A DNA stretch of 64,000 bases, taken from a virus. The position numbers and the translations under genes were made by a program. This document shows positions 1 to 8,741 of the stretch, in pieces. Position 1 is the first letter of the stretch. Each line of letters starts with the position of its first letter. Under the pieces are notes generated by a model. That model saw only the letters and a program-made list of their open reading frames with translations. It did no database searches and was not told the DNA's origin. Where the stretch lies: positions 172,392 through 236,391 of the IMG/VR virus record IMGVR_UViG_3300043464_001630; one strand, 5' to 3'.

Positions 1-243
1 TGTAAAATATGTAATAAAAATTTTGACAATCATCATCAGTTGAACGGACATAAACAAACACACAAGAAATCCAAAAAACAGATATTATATGAATTAAGCC
101 CTAAACCATGTAAAGAATGTAATGAATATATTTCGTGGAAATCTTTTAGGACAAAAACATCTATAGAATTTTGTTGTGTTTCGTGTAGAGCAAAGTTTTT
201 TTATAAAAAAGCACAAATTGTTGGAGAAAATTCCACACTCTAG
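1..243 (+). CDS. C-terminal part of a zinc-finger protein (5' end outside window)
   Basis: The frame is open from base 1, so the gene begins upstream of the window; it stops at TAG 241-243. The first 21 visible residues form a C2H2 finger: Cys1, Cys4, His17 and His21, with Phe8 and Leu14 at the usual hydrophobic positions. A second cluster, Cys37-x2-Cys40 and Cys59-x2-Cys62, looks like a zinc ribbon. Such modules occur at the C-terminus of phage endonucleases and small DNA-binding proteins. No catalytic part is visible, so the function is open. A tnpB gene follows after 15 bp. Confidence 0.6.
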   Translation, partial: CKICNKNFDNHHQLNGHKQTHKKSKKQILYELSPKPCKECNEYISWKSFRTKTSIEFCCVSCRAKFFYKKAQIVGENSTL

Positions 244-251
244 ACTAAATA
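244..251 (+). promoter_or_regulatory. Late-promoter motif ACTAAATA before tnpB
   Basis: TAAATA core, 7 nt before the ATG at 259. The surrounding TAGACTAAATA and the following TATAGAT recur in front of the second TnpB relative at 43396. Confidence 0.5.
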
Positions 252-258
252 CTTATAG

Positions 259-1497
259 ATGCCATTAATCTATAAAAGTTATAAAGTAGAATTAGACCCG
301 ACCAATGTTCAAATCACTAACATGAAAAAGAACATTGGTGCGGCTAGGTTTGCTTATAACTGGGGCTTGCGTAAGAAGATAGAGGCATACGAACAAAAAA
401 ACAAAACCCCTTATTATAATGATCTTCATAAAGAATTAAATTCTATGAAGAAAAGTGAAATTACTTGGGCGTATGAATGTTCTAAGTGTTCTTTTCAAGA
501 AGCATTGGTAGATTTAGATAGAGCTTTTGATAATTTTTTTTCTAATTGTAAAAAAGGACTCAAAGGCAAGAAAGGGTTCCCCAAGTTCAAATCTAAAAGA
601 AATGATAAACAAACGTTCAGATTGTTCGGTTCGATTAGCATTAAAGAAAATGCAATCAAATTACCAAGAATCGGAAAAGTTAAATTAAAAGAAACCGATT
701 ATATTCCTAAAGATATTAGAATTAAGCAAGCCACAGTATCTAAAAAGTCTGGTAGATGGTTTGTGTCGGTTCTGACCGAAATGGAATATGACTCATTATT
801 ACAAAACAATAAAATAGTCGGTGTTGATTTAGGTATTAAAACGCTTGCTACTTGTTCAGATGGAACAACGTTTAATAATCCTAAAGCTCTCAAAAACAAT
901 TTAAACAATTTAAAATATCAACAAAGAAAACTTAGTAAAAAAGTTAAAAATAGTAAAAATTATGAAAAACAAAAATTAAAATTACAAAAGATACATTATA
1001 GAATCTCAAATATTAGAAAAGACAGCTTACATAAAGCGACTTCGAAAATTATTAGCGATAACCAAGTAATAGTTTTAGAAGACTTAAAAGTTTCTAATAT
1101 GATGAAGAATCACAAATTAGCACAAGCCACTAGTGATGTTGGATATTATGAATTTCGCAGACAGATTGAATACAAAGCTAAATGGAACAACAGACAAGTT
1201 ATATTCGTTGATCAATTCTTTCCATCTAGTAAATTATGTTCGTCTTGTGGTAATAAGAAAGAAGATTTAAAGTTGACAGATAGAACTTATAAATGCGATT
1301 GTGGTTTAGAAATGGATAGAGATCTTAATGCATCTAAAAACTTAGAACAATTTTATACTGGGAGTTTCTCAGGAATTAACGCTTGTGGAGATGAGAGGTT
1401 CATCAAGGAAACGAAAGTTTCTAAGAGGTGCTCGTCGGTGAAGCAAGAATCTAACAAAAAGACTAGAGAATATACCATTAAAAAGGTTAGACTTTAG
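259..1497 (+). CDS. tnpB: TnpB RNA-guided nuclease (IS200/IS605-type OrfB)
   Basis: This 412-aa protein has the full TnpB layout: an N-terminal helix-turn-helix/WED part and a split RuvC nuclease. RuvC-I is IVGVDLG (Asp190), RuvC-II is VIVLEDL (Glu274) and RuvC-III is DRDLNAS (Asp353-Asp355). A zinc finger lies between II and III (CSSCG at 327-331, KCDCG at 345-349). All catalytic acids are present, so an active nuclease is predicted. Family knowledge: TnpB uses a guide RNA transcribed from its own 3' end and the transposon right end; the tail INACGDE...SSVKQE is typical of that region. No tnpA transposase lies beside it, so this is a solo tnpB that moves only in trans or acts like a homing nuclease. 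It is followed directly by the remnant of a broken gene. Confidence 0.93.
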   Translation: MPLIYKSYKVELDPTNVQITNMKKNIGAARFAYNWGLRKKIEAYEQKNKTPYYNDLHKELNSMKKSEITWAYECSKCSFQEALVDLDRAFDNFFSNCKKGLKGKKGFPKFKSKRNDKQTFRLFGSISIKENAIKLPRIGKVKLKETDYIPKDIRIKQATVSKKSGRWFVSVLTEMEYDSLLQNNKIVGVDLGIKTLATCSDGTTFNNPKALKNNLNNLKYQQRKLSKKVKNSKNYEKQKLKLQKIHYRISNIRKDSLHKATSKIISDNQVIVLEDLKVSNMMKNHKLAQATSDVGYYEFRRQIEYKAKWNNRQVIFVDQFFPSSKLCSSCGNKKEDLKLTDRTYKCDCGLEMDRDLNASKNLEQFYTGSFSGINACGDERFIKETKVSKRCSSVKQESNKKTREYTIKKVRL

Positions 1498-1736
1498 AAT
1501 TTTGTAAGTTTAGAAGAACGGAATGGAACCCCGCGATTCAAGATATCAAATCACATGAAATTGATCCTTCATGGGTGGCGGGTTTGATGTACTTGATTTT
1601 TGATCGATATCTATCTAGTGTTTCTGATTCAAAGCAACTAGAATTCTCTAAAGAAGTTTTTCGTTGGCTTTCAGTCATGAAGAAAGATGGTGGTAATTAC
1701 GTCGAGACGAAACTACCACCATTCGATGATTTCTAA
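1491..1736 (+). pseudogene. 3' remnant of a phage gene interrupted by the tnpB element
   Basis: Directly after tnpB, in another frame, about 80 codons are open up to TAA at 1734-1736 with no convincing start codon. The translated text is protein-like (for example RRTEWNPAIQDIKSHEIDPS, then GLMYLIFDRYL and VFRWLSVMKKDG) and ends in a natural acidic tail, PPFDDF. It reads as the C-terminus of a gene that lost its 5' part. I do not recognise the family. The most economical explanation is insertion of the tnpB element. An alternative is that the upstream half lies before the window and was separated by rearrangement. Confidence 0.5.
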
Positions 1737-4700
1737 GAACTTCTAGTACACTTCAATGATATTGTTAAACTACCAGCATTATCATTTGAAGTAACTACGA
1801 ATTGTAGATAAGAATCAGCAGGAATTGCAGTAACCCAGCCAGTCATGGTAGTTGAAGATGCCTTGGTTGTATTTACCAAAGCTGGTTGGTTTGATAATCC
1901 TGATATTACCGTATAAGTAGGATGGCTTGCAAAATTAGAAGTTAATACTTGAACAATTGAATTTGTTGGTTGGTTTGCTAGTAAAGTCCATGATAATATT
2001 TTAGTATTATATGGTATTTGAATATAACCGAAAGCATTTTCTTGTACTAAACTCGAACCTCCGTCAAATATAAAGTTTATTTGAGCAGGAATAGGAGTAA
2101 TGTTAAAAATATTAGATCCGTCACCATAGAAAGTTCCGCTAATATTTGGTGAACTTACAGAAGTATTGAATGTTGCTGTAGTTCCAGTTAATCCACCCGT
2201 TAATACACCACCAGATAATCCAAGTTTTGTAATATCTATTGATGTTAATCCGGTCACGCGAGTACCGTCACCATAAAAAATTCCACTAATGCTTGGAGCA
2301 CTGAGTGAAGTTGTGAAAATTGCAGTGGTTCCAGTTAACCCACCTGTTAATACTCCTCCAGCTAATGGTAGCTTACTACCGTCTATTCCAGATACACCAG
2401 TCAATCTGCTTCCATTTCCATAAAAAGCACCACTGAGATTAGGAGCACTAAGTGAAGTGGTAAACAATCCGACAGTTCCAGTTAATCCACCCGTTAATAC
2501 ACCACCAGATAAAGCAAGTTTGCTAATATCTATTGATGTTAATCCAGTCACGCGAGTACCGTCACCATAAAAAATTCCACTAATACTAGGAGCACTGAGT
2601 GAAGTTGTGAAAATTGCAGTGGTTCCGGTCAGACCTCCTGTTAATACTCCACCAGCTAATGGTAGTTTGCTACCATCAATTCCAGACACACTAGTCAATC
2701 CACTTCCGTTTCCATAAAAAACACCACTGAGATTAGGAGCACTGAGTGAAGTTGTAAACAATCCGACAGTTCCGGTTAATGTACCAGTTAATGCTCCACC
2801 TGATAATGGAAGTTTTGTTGGGTCTGCTGCTAATGCAATTCCTGATGTTGTTATTGATGATTTTACCCAAGTATTTGGAGCAGTACAAACATAAAAGAAA
2901 GTGGAATCGTACGCTACTTGTCCTGCTAATCCATAAGATGAACTAGTTGCGGGAGCAGATACAAACGCAACGTTCGTAGTTCTGGCACTATTAGCACCAG
3001 AAGTAGTAAGATACATGAAATTACCATCCCATTCTACAGAATTCTGAACTGGTGTGGTTAATAACGTACCTGCTTGGAATCTTAAAGGTGCTGTAGTTGT
3101 GCTTCCAACTGCTAAAGTTTGTGTGCTTGTAAATGTATTTGCGAATAATACTGCGTTTGTATTGCCTCTTGCATAAGCTTGAGTTATTGTCAAAGCCGTA
3201 GTTCCCACTACAATATCAGAAGTTCCTCCACCAGTCGAAGTATTACATGCGTAAATAAATCCATGCGAAGAAGTTCCTTTTGAAACACTGAACATTGTAC
3301 CGTTACGTACAGTTCCTTTATAAAAAGAAGGACGTTCTAATACTGCTTGTATTCCGACTCCTCCGACATTTATTACTTTCCAAGGTCCATTTTGTGCTTG
3401 ATTGGTTTGCGAAACAAATAAAATAATATCTCCTACAGATGGAGTAACACCTTCTACCACAGCTAATGCACCCGGATTGGTATATGTAAATACATCAGAT
3501 ACTACACTTCCTGCTTGATTGGTAGGGTTTCTTAATGTTACGAAATAATGAGGAACATTCGTTCCGTTAGAAACATCTCCATAAAATGTTCCGCTAATAC
3601 TTTGAGCACTAATATTATTAAATAATGCACTAGTACCAGTTACTCCACCAGTTAATGTTCCACCACTTAATGGTAATTTATTAAAATCTGTTGCTAATAT
3701 ATTTGTTAATCCAGTTCCATCACCAAAGAAAGAACCGCTAAGATTTGGTGCGCTTAATGAAGTTGTGAATAATCCTACAGTTCCTGTTAATGATCCTGTT
3801 AAGTTTCCACCTACTAATGGAAGTTTTGAGACGTCTATTCCAGAAACGCCAGTTAGTCCGCTTCCATTACCAAAGAAAGATCCACTAATACTAGCAGAAC
3901 TTAATGAAGTTGTGAATAATCCTACAGTTCCTGTTAAGGAACCAGTTAATATTCCTCCACTTAATGGGAGTTTACTGGAATCCGTTCCTACTATATTCGT
4001 TAAAAGGCTACCGTCTCCACGGAATTTATCTGCCCAAATATCATGCTTTGCACTGATTTCACCGTTAACAGTTAATTCTTTATTTGGTTCGGATTCTCTA
4101 ACACCAACTCTACCATCATTGCCAATGTGGAAAACTTCACCATAATCTTGATCATAAAACGAAGCAATATCATATGCGCCACTTGTTTGGAAAACGTATA
4201 AGGCAGGTCCAGCACCATAATTAATAACACTTAATGCACTTGTAGTGGTGAATACAGTGTTCACAAACGTAGCACTACTTAATGCGGTTAATGCCCCATT
4301 AATAATTAAATTTCCGTCTATTCTACCACCAGTTAATGCAAGTTTTGAACTATCAATTCCAATTAGATTAGTCAAACCACTTCCATCACCATAAAATGTT
4401 CCACTTAAATTTGGAGCACTTAATGATGTAGTAAATAATCCTTCAGTTCCTGTTAATGATCCAGTTAATACACCTCCTGCTAATGAAAGTTTACTTCCGT
4501 CTATTCCAGAAACACCCGTTAACCTGCTACCATCTCCATAAAATGATCCACTTAAACTAGGAGCACTTAGAGATATTGTAAATAACCCACTAGTACCAGT
4601 TAATCCATCTGTTAATGTTCCTCCTGATAAAGGTAATTTTCCATTATCAATTCCAATTAGATTAGTTAAACCACTACCATCTCCGTAAAATGATCCACTT

Positions 4701-5710
4701 AAACTAGGAGCACTTAATGAAATAGTAAACAATCCTTCGGTTCCTGTTAGTGCTCCTGTAAGTTCACCACCAGATAATTGCAATGCATCAGAATTAATAC
4801 CAACAATACCACTCAATCCACTTCCATCTCCATAAAAAGTTCCGCTTATATTAGGAGCACTCAATGAAACTGTAAACAAACCTTCGGTTCCTGTTAATGC
4901 TCCAGTTAATTCTCCACCAGATAATGGCAACTTATCATTACTCGTAATAGCAATACCACTTAAATTACTTCCGTCACCATAAAATGTTCCACTTAAACTA
5001 GGAGCACTTAATGAAATAGTAAATAATCCTTCAGTTCCAGTTAATGCTCCGGTAAGTTCACCACCAGATAATGACAACTTATCATTATCAATACCAAAAA
5101 TACCACTTAGTCCACTTCCATCTCCATAAAAAGTTCCGCTTATATTAGGAGCACTAAGAGATGTAGTGAATAATCCTTCTGTTCCTGTTAATCCTCCTGT
5201 TAGTACACCACCAGCTAGTGGTAACTTATCAATATCGATACCAGAAATTCCAGACAATTTACTTCCGTCTCCGTAAAATGTTCCGCTTAAACTAGGAGCA
5301 CTTAATGAAACTGTAAATAATCCTTCGGTTCCTGTTAATGCTCCAGTTAGTTCACCGCCAGATAATGGCAATTTTGTGGTATCAGTACCGAATACTCCGG
5401 TTAAACCACTGCCATCACCATAAAAAGTTCCACTTAAATTCGGAGCACTTAATGATATGGTAAATAATCCTTCGGTTCCTGTCAATGCTCCAGTTAATTC
5501 TCCACCAGATAATGGTAATTTTGTAATATCCGTTCCAAATACTTGAGTTAATTGGCTACCAATTCCGATAAATTCATAAGCTGTTACATTTTGCGTAAAC
5601 AATCCTTCGGTAGCTGACAAAAGATTATGAGAATAAACATTATCCCAATACGAATCTTTACCAGATGTAGTTCCTGAAATATTTTCGGAAGGTGCTAAAA
5701 AGCGAGACAT
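1733..5710 (-). CDS. Long tail fibre with about 16 copies of a 49-aa repeat
   Basis: This 1325-aa fibre protein is built from about 16 near-regular repeats of 49 residues. Each has a LPLSGGxLTGxLTGTxGLF half and a SLSAPxLSGTFYGDGSGLTG half, typical of trimeric beta-rich fibre shafts. Two inserts break the array. One, at about residues 420-510, resembles a segment of the neighbouring 224-aa fibre (FVNTxFTTxSALSV ... EPNKxLTV). The other is a unique domain at about 600-860. The last 110 residues form a compact cap domain shared with the fibre at 18233-20236. I chose the ATG at 5710. The open frame extends to a TTG at 5725, but those codons are the promoter motif GATAAATA. The gene is convergent with the remnant at 1491-1736 and overlaps its last bases. 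Confidence 0.85.
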   Translation of the reverse strand: MSRFLAPSENISGTTSGKDSYWDNVYSHNLLSATEGLFTQNVTAYEFIGIGSQLTQVFGTDITKLPLSGGELTGALTGTEGLFTISLSAPNLSGTFYGDGSGLTGVFGTDTTKLPLSGGELTGALTGTEGLFTVSLSAPSLSGTFYGDGSKLSGISGIDIDKLPLAGGVLTGGLTGTEGLFTTSLSAPNISGTFYGDGSGLSGIFGIDNDKLSLSGGELTGALTGTEGLFTISLSAPSLSGTFYGDGSNLSGIAITSNDKLPLSGGELTGALTGTEGLFTVSLSAPNISGTFYGDGSGLSGIVGINSDALQLSGGELTGALTGTEGLFTISLSAPSLSGSFYGDGSGLTNLIGIDNGKLPLSGGTLTDGLTGTSGLFTISLSAPSLSGSFYGDGSRLTGVSGIDGSKLSLAGGVLTGSLTGTEGLFTTSLSAPNLSGTFYGDGSGLTNLIGIDSSKLALTGGRIDGNLIINGALTALSSATFVNTVFTTTSALSVINYGAGPALYVFQTSGAYDIASFYDQDYGEVFHIGNDGRVGVRESEPNKELTVNGEISAKHDIWADKFRGDGSLLTNIVGTDSSKLPLSGGILTGSLTGTVGLFTTSLSSASISGSFFGNGSGLTGVSGIDVSKLPLVGGNLTGSLTGTVGLFTTSLSAPNLSGSFFGDGTGLTNILATDFNKLPLSGGTLTGGVTGTSALFNNISAQSISGTFYGDVSNGTNVPHYFVTLRNPTNQAGSVVSDVFTYTNPGALAVVEGVTPSVGDIILFVSQTNQAQNGPWKVINVGGVGIQAVLERPSFYKGTVRNGTMFSVSKGTSSHGFIYACNTSTGGGTSDIVVGTTALTITQAYARGNTNAVLFANTFTSTQTLAVGSTTTAPLRFQAGTLLTTPVQNSVEWDGNFMYLTTSGANSARTTNVAFVSAPATSSSYGLAGQVAYDSTFFYVCTAPNTWVKSSITTSGIALAADPTKLPLSGGALTGTLTGTVGLFTTSLSAPNLSGVFYGNGSGLTSVSGIDGSKLPLAGGVLTGGLTGTTAIFTTSLSAPSISGIFYGDGTRVTGLTSIDISKLALSGGVLTGGLTGTVGLFTTSLSAPNLSGAFYGNGSRLTGVSGIDGSKLPLAGGVLTGGLTGTTAIFTTSLSAPSISGIFYGDGTRVTGLTSIDITKLGLSGGVLTGGLTGTTATFNTSVSSPNISGTFYGDGSNIFNITPIPAQINFIFDGGSSLVQENAFGYIQIPYNTKILSWTLLANQPTNSIVQVLTSNFASHPTYTVISGLSNQPALVNTTKASSTTMTGWVTAIPADSYLQFVVTSNDNAGSLTISLKCTRSS
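2236..2815. repeat. Recent 294-bp tandem duplication inside the fibre gene
   Basis: Bases from 2236 and from 2530 are nearly identical for about 280 bp. The offset equals two 147-bp repeat units. The other units of the same gene have diverged much more, so this copy step looks recent. Confidence 0.75.
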
Positions 5711-5715
5711 AAAAT

Positions 5716-5723
5716 TATTTATC
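5716..5723 (-). promoter_or_regulatory. Late-promoter motif GATAAATA
   Basis: The motif ends exactly 5 nt before the ATG at 5710. The same string, GATAAATA-ATTTT-ATG, precedes the gene at 30930. Confidence 0.7.
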
Positions 5724-5766
5724 AAATCTTAAATGATTAACTCATTTGAATTTGTGATTTTCGGAT

Positions 5767-6441
5767 TTATCCCACAACTATAATTTTATATGCAGTCAGA
5801 CCGGGTACTTCTGAAAATTCTACTGTAATTTCATTAAAATTAGTATATGTAACTAATGGATAAACAACTTCAAAAGTATTTGTATTAATAACAGTACTCA
5901 CTACGTCTTGAACGTCAAGATCATGATTGATGGTATACACAGTGTCGGTATCATTTCCAAATGCAGAAACAAATTTAGTAACATTACGATCTCCGAAAAT
6001 TCTTCCAGTTGCTGAAATATCACCAATAACTGTTAATTTTTTATTTGGTTCTTTGGTTCCAATCCCCACAAATCCGGGTCTGGAAGAATTTCCATCTACC
6101 CAAAGTGCGATATTAGAATCATCATAAAAAGCGGCAATTGCTTCTTCTCCGATCTGTACTCCCACCACTGCGGGACCAGTCCCCATATTGACCACACTCA
6201 ATGCACTTGATGTGGTGAACGTGGTATTAACAAAATTAGAACTCCCCGCAACAGTTAATGTTCCTGTAATATAAGTATCTCCAGAAACATATAGTGTTTT
6301 AGTAGGATCTGGATTCATCGTTGAACTCAAGACACCCAAGGCTAAATTATTAGCCATCAAATTATCAGTTACATATACATCTCCAGAAGCCGTTAGAGAA
6401 TTATAAACTACTACATCTTGAAGAATTCTTAAATTTGACAT
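5767..6441 (-). CDS. Small tail-fibre/virion protein with C-terminal beta domain
   Basis: This 224-aa protein is rich in Ser, Thr and Gly beta-strands. Its middle (residues about 70-150) resembles the insert in the 1325-aa fibre next door: NTTFTTSSALSVVN, then VGIGTKEPNKKLTV, a motif common in phage fibre shafts. The last 60 residues (TVYTINHDLDVQDVV ... YKIIVVG) are homologous to the C-termini of the next two genes, suggesting a shared folding or docking module. It lies in a run of same-strand genes, each with its own TAAATA promoter. Confidence 0.75.
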   Translation of the reverse strand: MSNLRILQDVVVYNSLTASGDVYVTDNLMANNLALGVLSSTMNPDPTKTLYVSGDTYITGTLTVAGSSNFVNTTFTTSSALSVVNMGTGPAVVGVQIGEEAIAAFYDDSNIALWVDGNSSRPGFVGIGTKEPNKKLTVIGDISATGRIFGDRNVTKFVSAFGNDTDTVYTINHDLDVQDVVSTVINTNTFEVVYPLVTYTNFNEITVEFSEVPGLTAYKIIVVG

Positions 6442-6450
6442 ATATCTTAT

Positions 6451-6458
6451 TATTTAAT
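6451..6458 (-). promoter_or_regulatory. Late-promoter motif ATTAAATA
   Basis: Lies 9 nt before the ATG at 6441. Confidence 0.5.
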
Positions 6459-6467
6459 GCTTTTAGC

Positions 6468-7403
6468 TTATGCGAACATAACCACTTTATAATCTTGTCC
6501 AACTGTTAAGTTATTTGGAAATTGTATGGTGGTATTATTCGAATCTACATTCTTAGATGAAACAAACACTAATTCATCAGTTGTTATATCATATACACTA
6601 ATAATAATGTTTTTTGTGTTTAAATTGTGATTGAGATGATAAGTTCTTGTCATATTATCACCTAATATATCAAATGTTAATTTAGAAACTAGTTCTCTTC
6701 CTTGGGTATCTGTGATTTCGTTAGCTACAACAGTTTGTGTTACGGTAAGATTTCCGTCCATTGTACCACCATTGGCATATTGAACGGCATTTGTACCGCC
6801 ACCACTTTCAGCAAAACGTAGACTTTCTCTACGAGCAATTTTTTCTGCTATTTCTATAAAACTTTTTTTGAAATTACTAGTATATGCTTCGAAAAATTTC
6901 TCTATTTTCTTGTCGCTTCTGTCGGTTAATAGTAGTTCGTGAAATAATTCTTCGGTGTTTTCTTTAATTAGTTTTTTAATTAATCCGTTTTTAGATTCTT
7001 TTTGTATTAATTTTTTGAGTTCGGTTTTTGTTGGATTTTCCGCTGGTTTGTTTGTTGATAATTGTTCTTTAACTACTGTTCTTTTGTTAATTACTGGAGT
7101 TTTATTCTCAATGATAGCTGAATTTCTTCGGTTTAAACTATTTTGATTTATTTTAACTACGTTTTCTTTTGTTAATTGAAACTTTACATTTTTAAAAACT
7201 GTATTATTAATTGTTACGTCTAATTCCACAACAGGAAGCCCGTTCTTTTCTTCTTTTTTCTCTTTTATTATTTGATATTGAGGGGTTTTAATTTCAAAAA
7301 CATCAAAATACACTTCATCTATAGAATCAAATCCCAACATATTCACTCCTTCATAAGTGAATTGGCAATTATTAATCTCTTGACCTTCTAAAGATACTTT
7401 CAT
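6468..7403 (-). CDS. Virion structural protein with GGGTNAVQYANGG motif
   Basis: This 311-aa protein has three parts. A beta-rich N-terminus is followed by a lysine-rich linker and a helical segment at about 130-195. Then comes the string SGGGTNAVQYANGGTMDGN and a C-terminal 60-aa domain (YHLNHNLNTKNIIISVYD ... YKVVMFA). The string and the C-terminal domain recur in the next gene, so the two are paralogues with different N-terminal halves. Such proteins are baseplate- or fibre-associated in T4-like marine phages. The exact location in this virion is not shown by the sequence. Confidence 0.7.
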   Translation of the reverse strand: MKVSLEGQEINNCQFTYEGVNMLGFDSIDEVYFDVFEIKTPQYQIIKEKKEEKNGLPVVELDVTINNTVFKNVKFQLTKENVVKINQNSLNRRNSAIIENKTPVINKRTVVKEQLSTNKPAENPTKTELKKLIQKESKNGLIKKLIKENTEELFHELLLTDRSDKKIEKFFEAYTSNFKKSFIEIAEKIARRESLRFAESGGGTNAVQYANGGTMDGNLTVTQTVVANEITDTQGRELVSKLTFDILGDNMTRTYHLNHNLNTKNIIISVYDITTDELVFVSSKNVDSNNTTIQFPNNLTVGQDYKVVMFA

Positions 7404-7410
7404 TTAAAAC

Positions 7411-7418
7411 TATTTAGG
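7411..7418 (-). promoter_or_regulatory. Late-promoter motif CCTAAATA
   Basis: Lies 7 nt before the ATG at 7403. Confidence 0.5.
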
Positions 7419-7439
7419 CAAAATAAGAGAAAAAACCAC

Positions 7440-8450
7440 TTAACAAAATAAAATTACTCTGTAATTCTCTTCTACTCGTAGATCATTTGGAAATGTTATT
7501 CGAGTATTATTAAGATCTATATTAGTACTGGAAACAAACACCAATTGATAATTACTCATATCATAAACATTTATTAAAATGTCTCTTGTGTTGAAATCGT
7601 GAGTAAGTGTGAATGTATTATTAGAACCATTTCCCAATACATCGAAAGTTTTTTTATGAACTAATTGTCTACCTGTGGTATCTATTACAGTTTCGGCAAC
7701 TATTTGATTGGTTACGGTTAAATTTCCGTTCATTGTGCCTCCGTTGGCATATTGCACGGCATTTGTACCGCCTCCACTTTCCATTGCTCTTGCAAATTGA
7801 GTATTTTTTACTTTTTCAATAATTTGATTGAATTCTTTCTTCATTGCATCAGCATGATAGTTAAAGAATTTCTTAACTCTTGGATCGTCTTTTTTCTTTT
7901 CTAATAAATCAAAAAATTTAGTATCTTCTTGTGTTTCTTCTGCATCTTCTTGTATTTTTTCGTTAGTAGAAGATTTAATATTATCTATATATTTTTCAGT
8001 ATTTTCTTTTTCTGGAATTTCTGGTGCTTTTTGAACTTTATCAAAAACTTTAGGTGCTATACTGACTGAAGTTTCTTTGGGTTCTTCGAGATTTGTCTTT
8101 TTAACAGAATTTGGTTTTTTACTGACTGGTAAAGATACTGGTTTTTGATAAGAAATTGATTTTTTTGGTTTATTTTGGGTGCTTGTAAAATTTTCTTCAA
8201 ATTCTTCGGAAGAAATGTGATCAAGTGGAACTAATTTATTTGTGTTTTCTAAAATAATGAACTTTTTGTTATTTACTTTGATAACTTCTTTGTTTTTCCA
8301 ATATCCAATCTTTTCTGATACTAATAAATTAGATCCTTTACTAATATAATATTTTCCATCTAATAGTTTGTAACTATAACTATCATCTTTGTTTTTATTT
8401 TCTTTAAAAAGCAATGTTTTTGCTAAATGCTTTGCAAGAATGTCATCCAT
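7440..8450 (-). CDS. Virion structural protein, paralogue of the 311-aa neighbour
   Basis: This 336-aa protein has an N-terminal globular part (residues 1-85), a charged Lys/Glu/Pro-rich low-complexity linker (about 90-175), and a helical stretch. It ends with the same SGGGTNAVQYANGGTMNGN string and C-terminal 60-aa beta domain (FTLTHDFNTRDILINVYD ... YRVILFC) as the gene at 6468-7403. The different N-termini suggest different partners mounted on a common C-terminal module. Confidence 0.7.
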   Translation of the reverse strand: MDDILAKHLAKTLLFKENKNKDDSYSYKLLDGKYYISKGSNLLVSEKIGYWKNKEVIKVNNKKFIILENTNKLVPLDHISSEEFEENFTSTQNKPKKSISYQKPVSLPVSKKPNSVKKTNLEEPKETSVSIAPKVFDKVQKAPEIPEKENTEKYIDNIKSSTNEKIQEDAEETQEDTKFFDLLEKKKDDPRVKKFFNYHADAMKKEFNQIIEKVKNTQFARAMESGGGTNAVQYANGGTMNGNLTVTNQIVAETVIDTTGRQLVHKKTFDVLGNGSNNTFTLTHDFNTRDILINVYDMSNYQLVFVSSTNIDLNNTRITFPNDLRVEENYRVILFC

Positions 8451-8455
8451 CTTAG

Positions 8456-8463
8456 TATTTAAT
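8456..8463 (-). promoter_or_regulatory. Late-promoter motif ATTAAATA
   Basis: Ends exactly 5 nt before the ATG at 8450. It directly follows the terminator of the upstream gene, so transcription units are insulated here. Confidence 0.65.
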
Positions 8464-8474
8464 AAAAATAAAAA

Positions 8475-8510
8475 AATTATCTCCTACCAGCGAACCAGTA
8501 GGAGATAATT
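8475..8510 (-). terminator. Rho-independent terminator after the 63-aa gene
   Basis: A perfect 13-bp stem (8475-8487 with 8498-8510) with a 10-nt loop is followed on the minus strand by a T-rich run. It ends the transcript carrying the gene at 8537-8728. Confidence 0.85.
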
Positions 8511-8536
8511 AGGTTTAGGTTTTGTTTGTTTGGTTT

Positions 8537-8728
8537 TTAGAAACCAATAAGCACTGCGAAGTTTCTTGCTTTACCTATTATTAATGCATCTAATAAGAAA
8601 CCTTCGGGGCTTCCGTTGTACCAATAATTCAGAGCACCTATAGGAGCTTCGGGAGTACTTTTAATCAAGGTGGTTGATACACCTTCATACCAATAAGTTA
8701 ATTTTCCGTTGGGATTTTGATTAGCCAT
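8537..8728 (-). CDS. Small virion-associated protein with two YWY repeats
   Basis: This 63-aa protein has an internal repeat (KLTYWYEG and ALNYWYNG, each followed by a loop with a Pro) and a C-terminal KARNFAVLIGF strand. It lies 13 bp after the giant adhesin and before a strong terminator, so it is probably co-transcribed with the adhesin and may cap or decorate it. I do not recognise a family. Confidence 0.6.
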   Translation of the reverse strand: MANQNPNGKLTYWYEGVSTTLIKSTPEAPIGALNYWYNGSPEGFLLDALIIGKARNFAVLIGF

Positions 8729-8741
8729 AATTTTTTATTTT

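Noticed and set aside
244-1736. A group I intron or IStron carrying tnpB
   Set aside because: The downstream fragment would fit an exon, but I could not find the intron core helices by eye or an upstream exon in frame. Solo tnpB insertion is simpler.
5711-5725. TTG start of the fibre gene at 5725 (and likewise at 30945)
   Set aside because: The added codons are exactly the promoter string TTGATAAATAATTTT in both genes; the ATG behind it is the better start.
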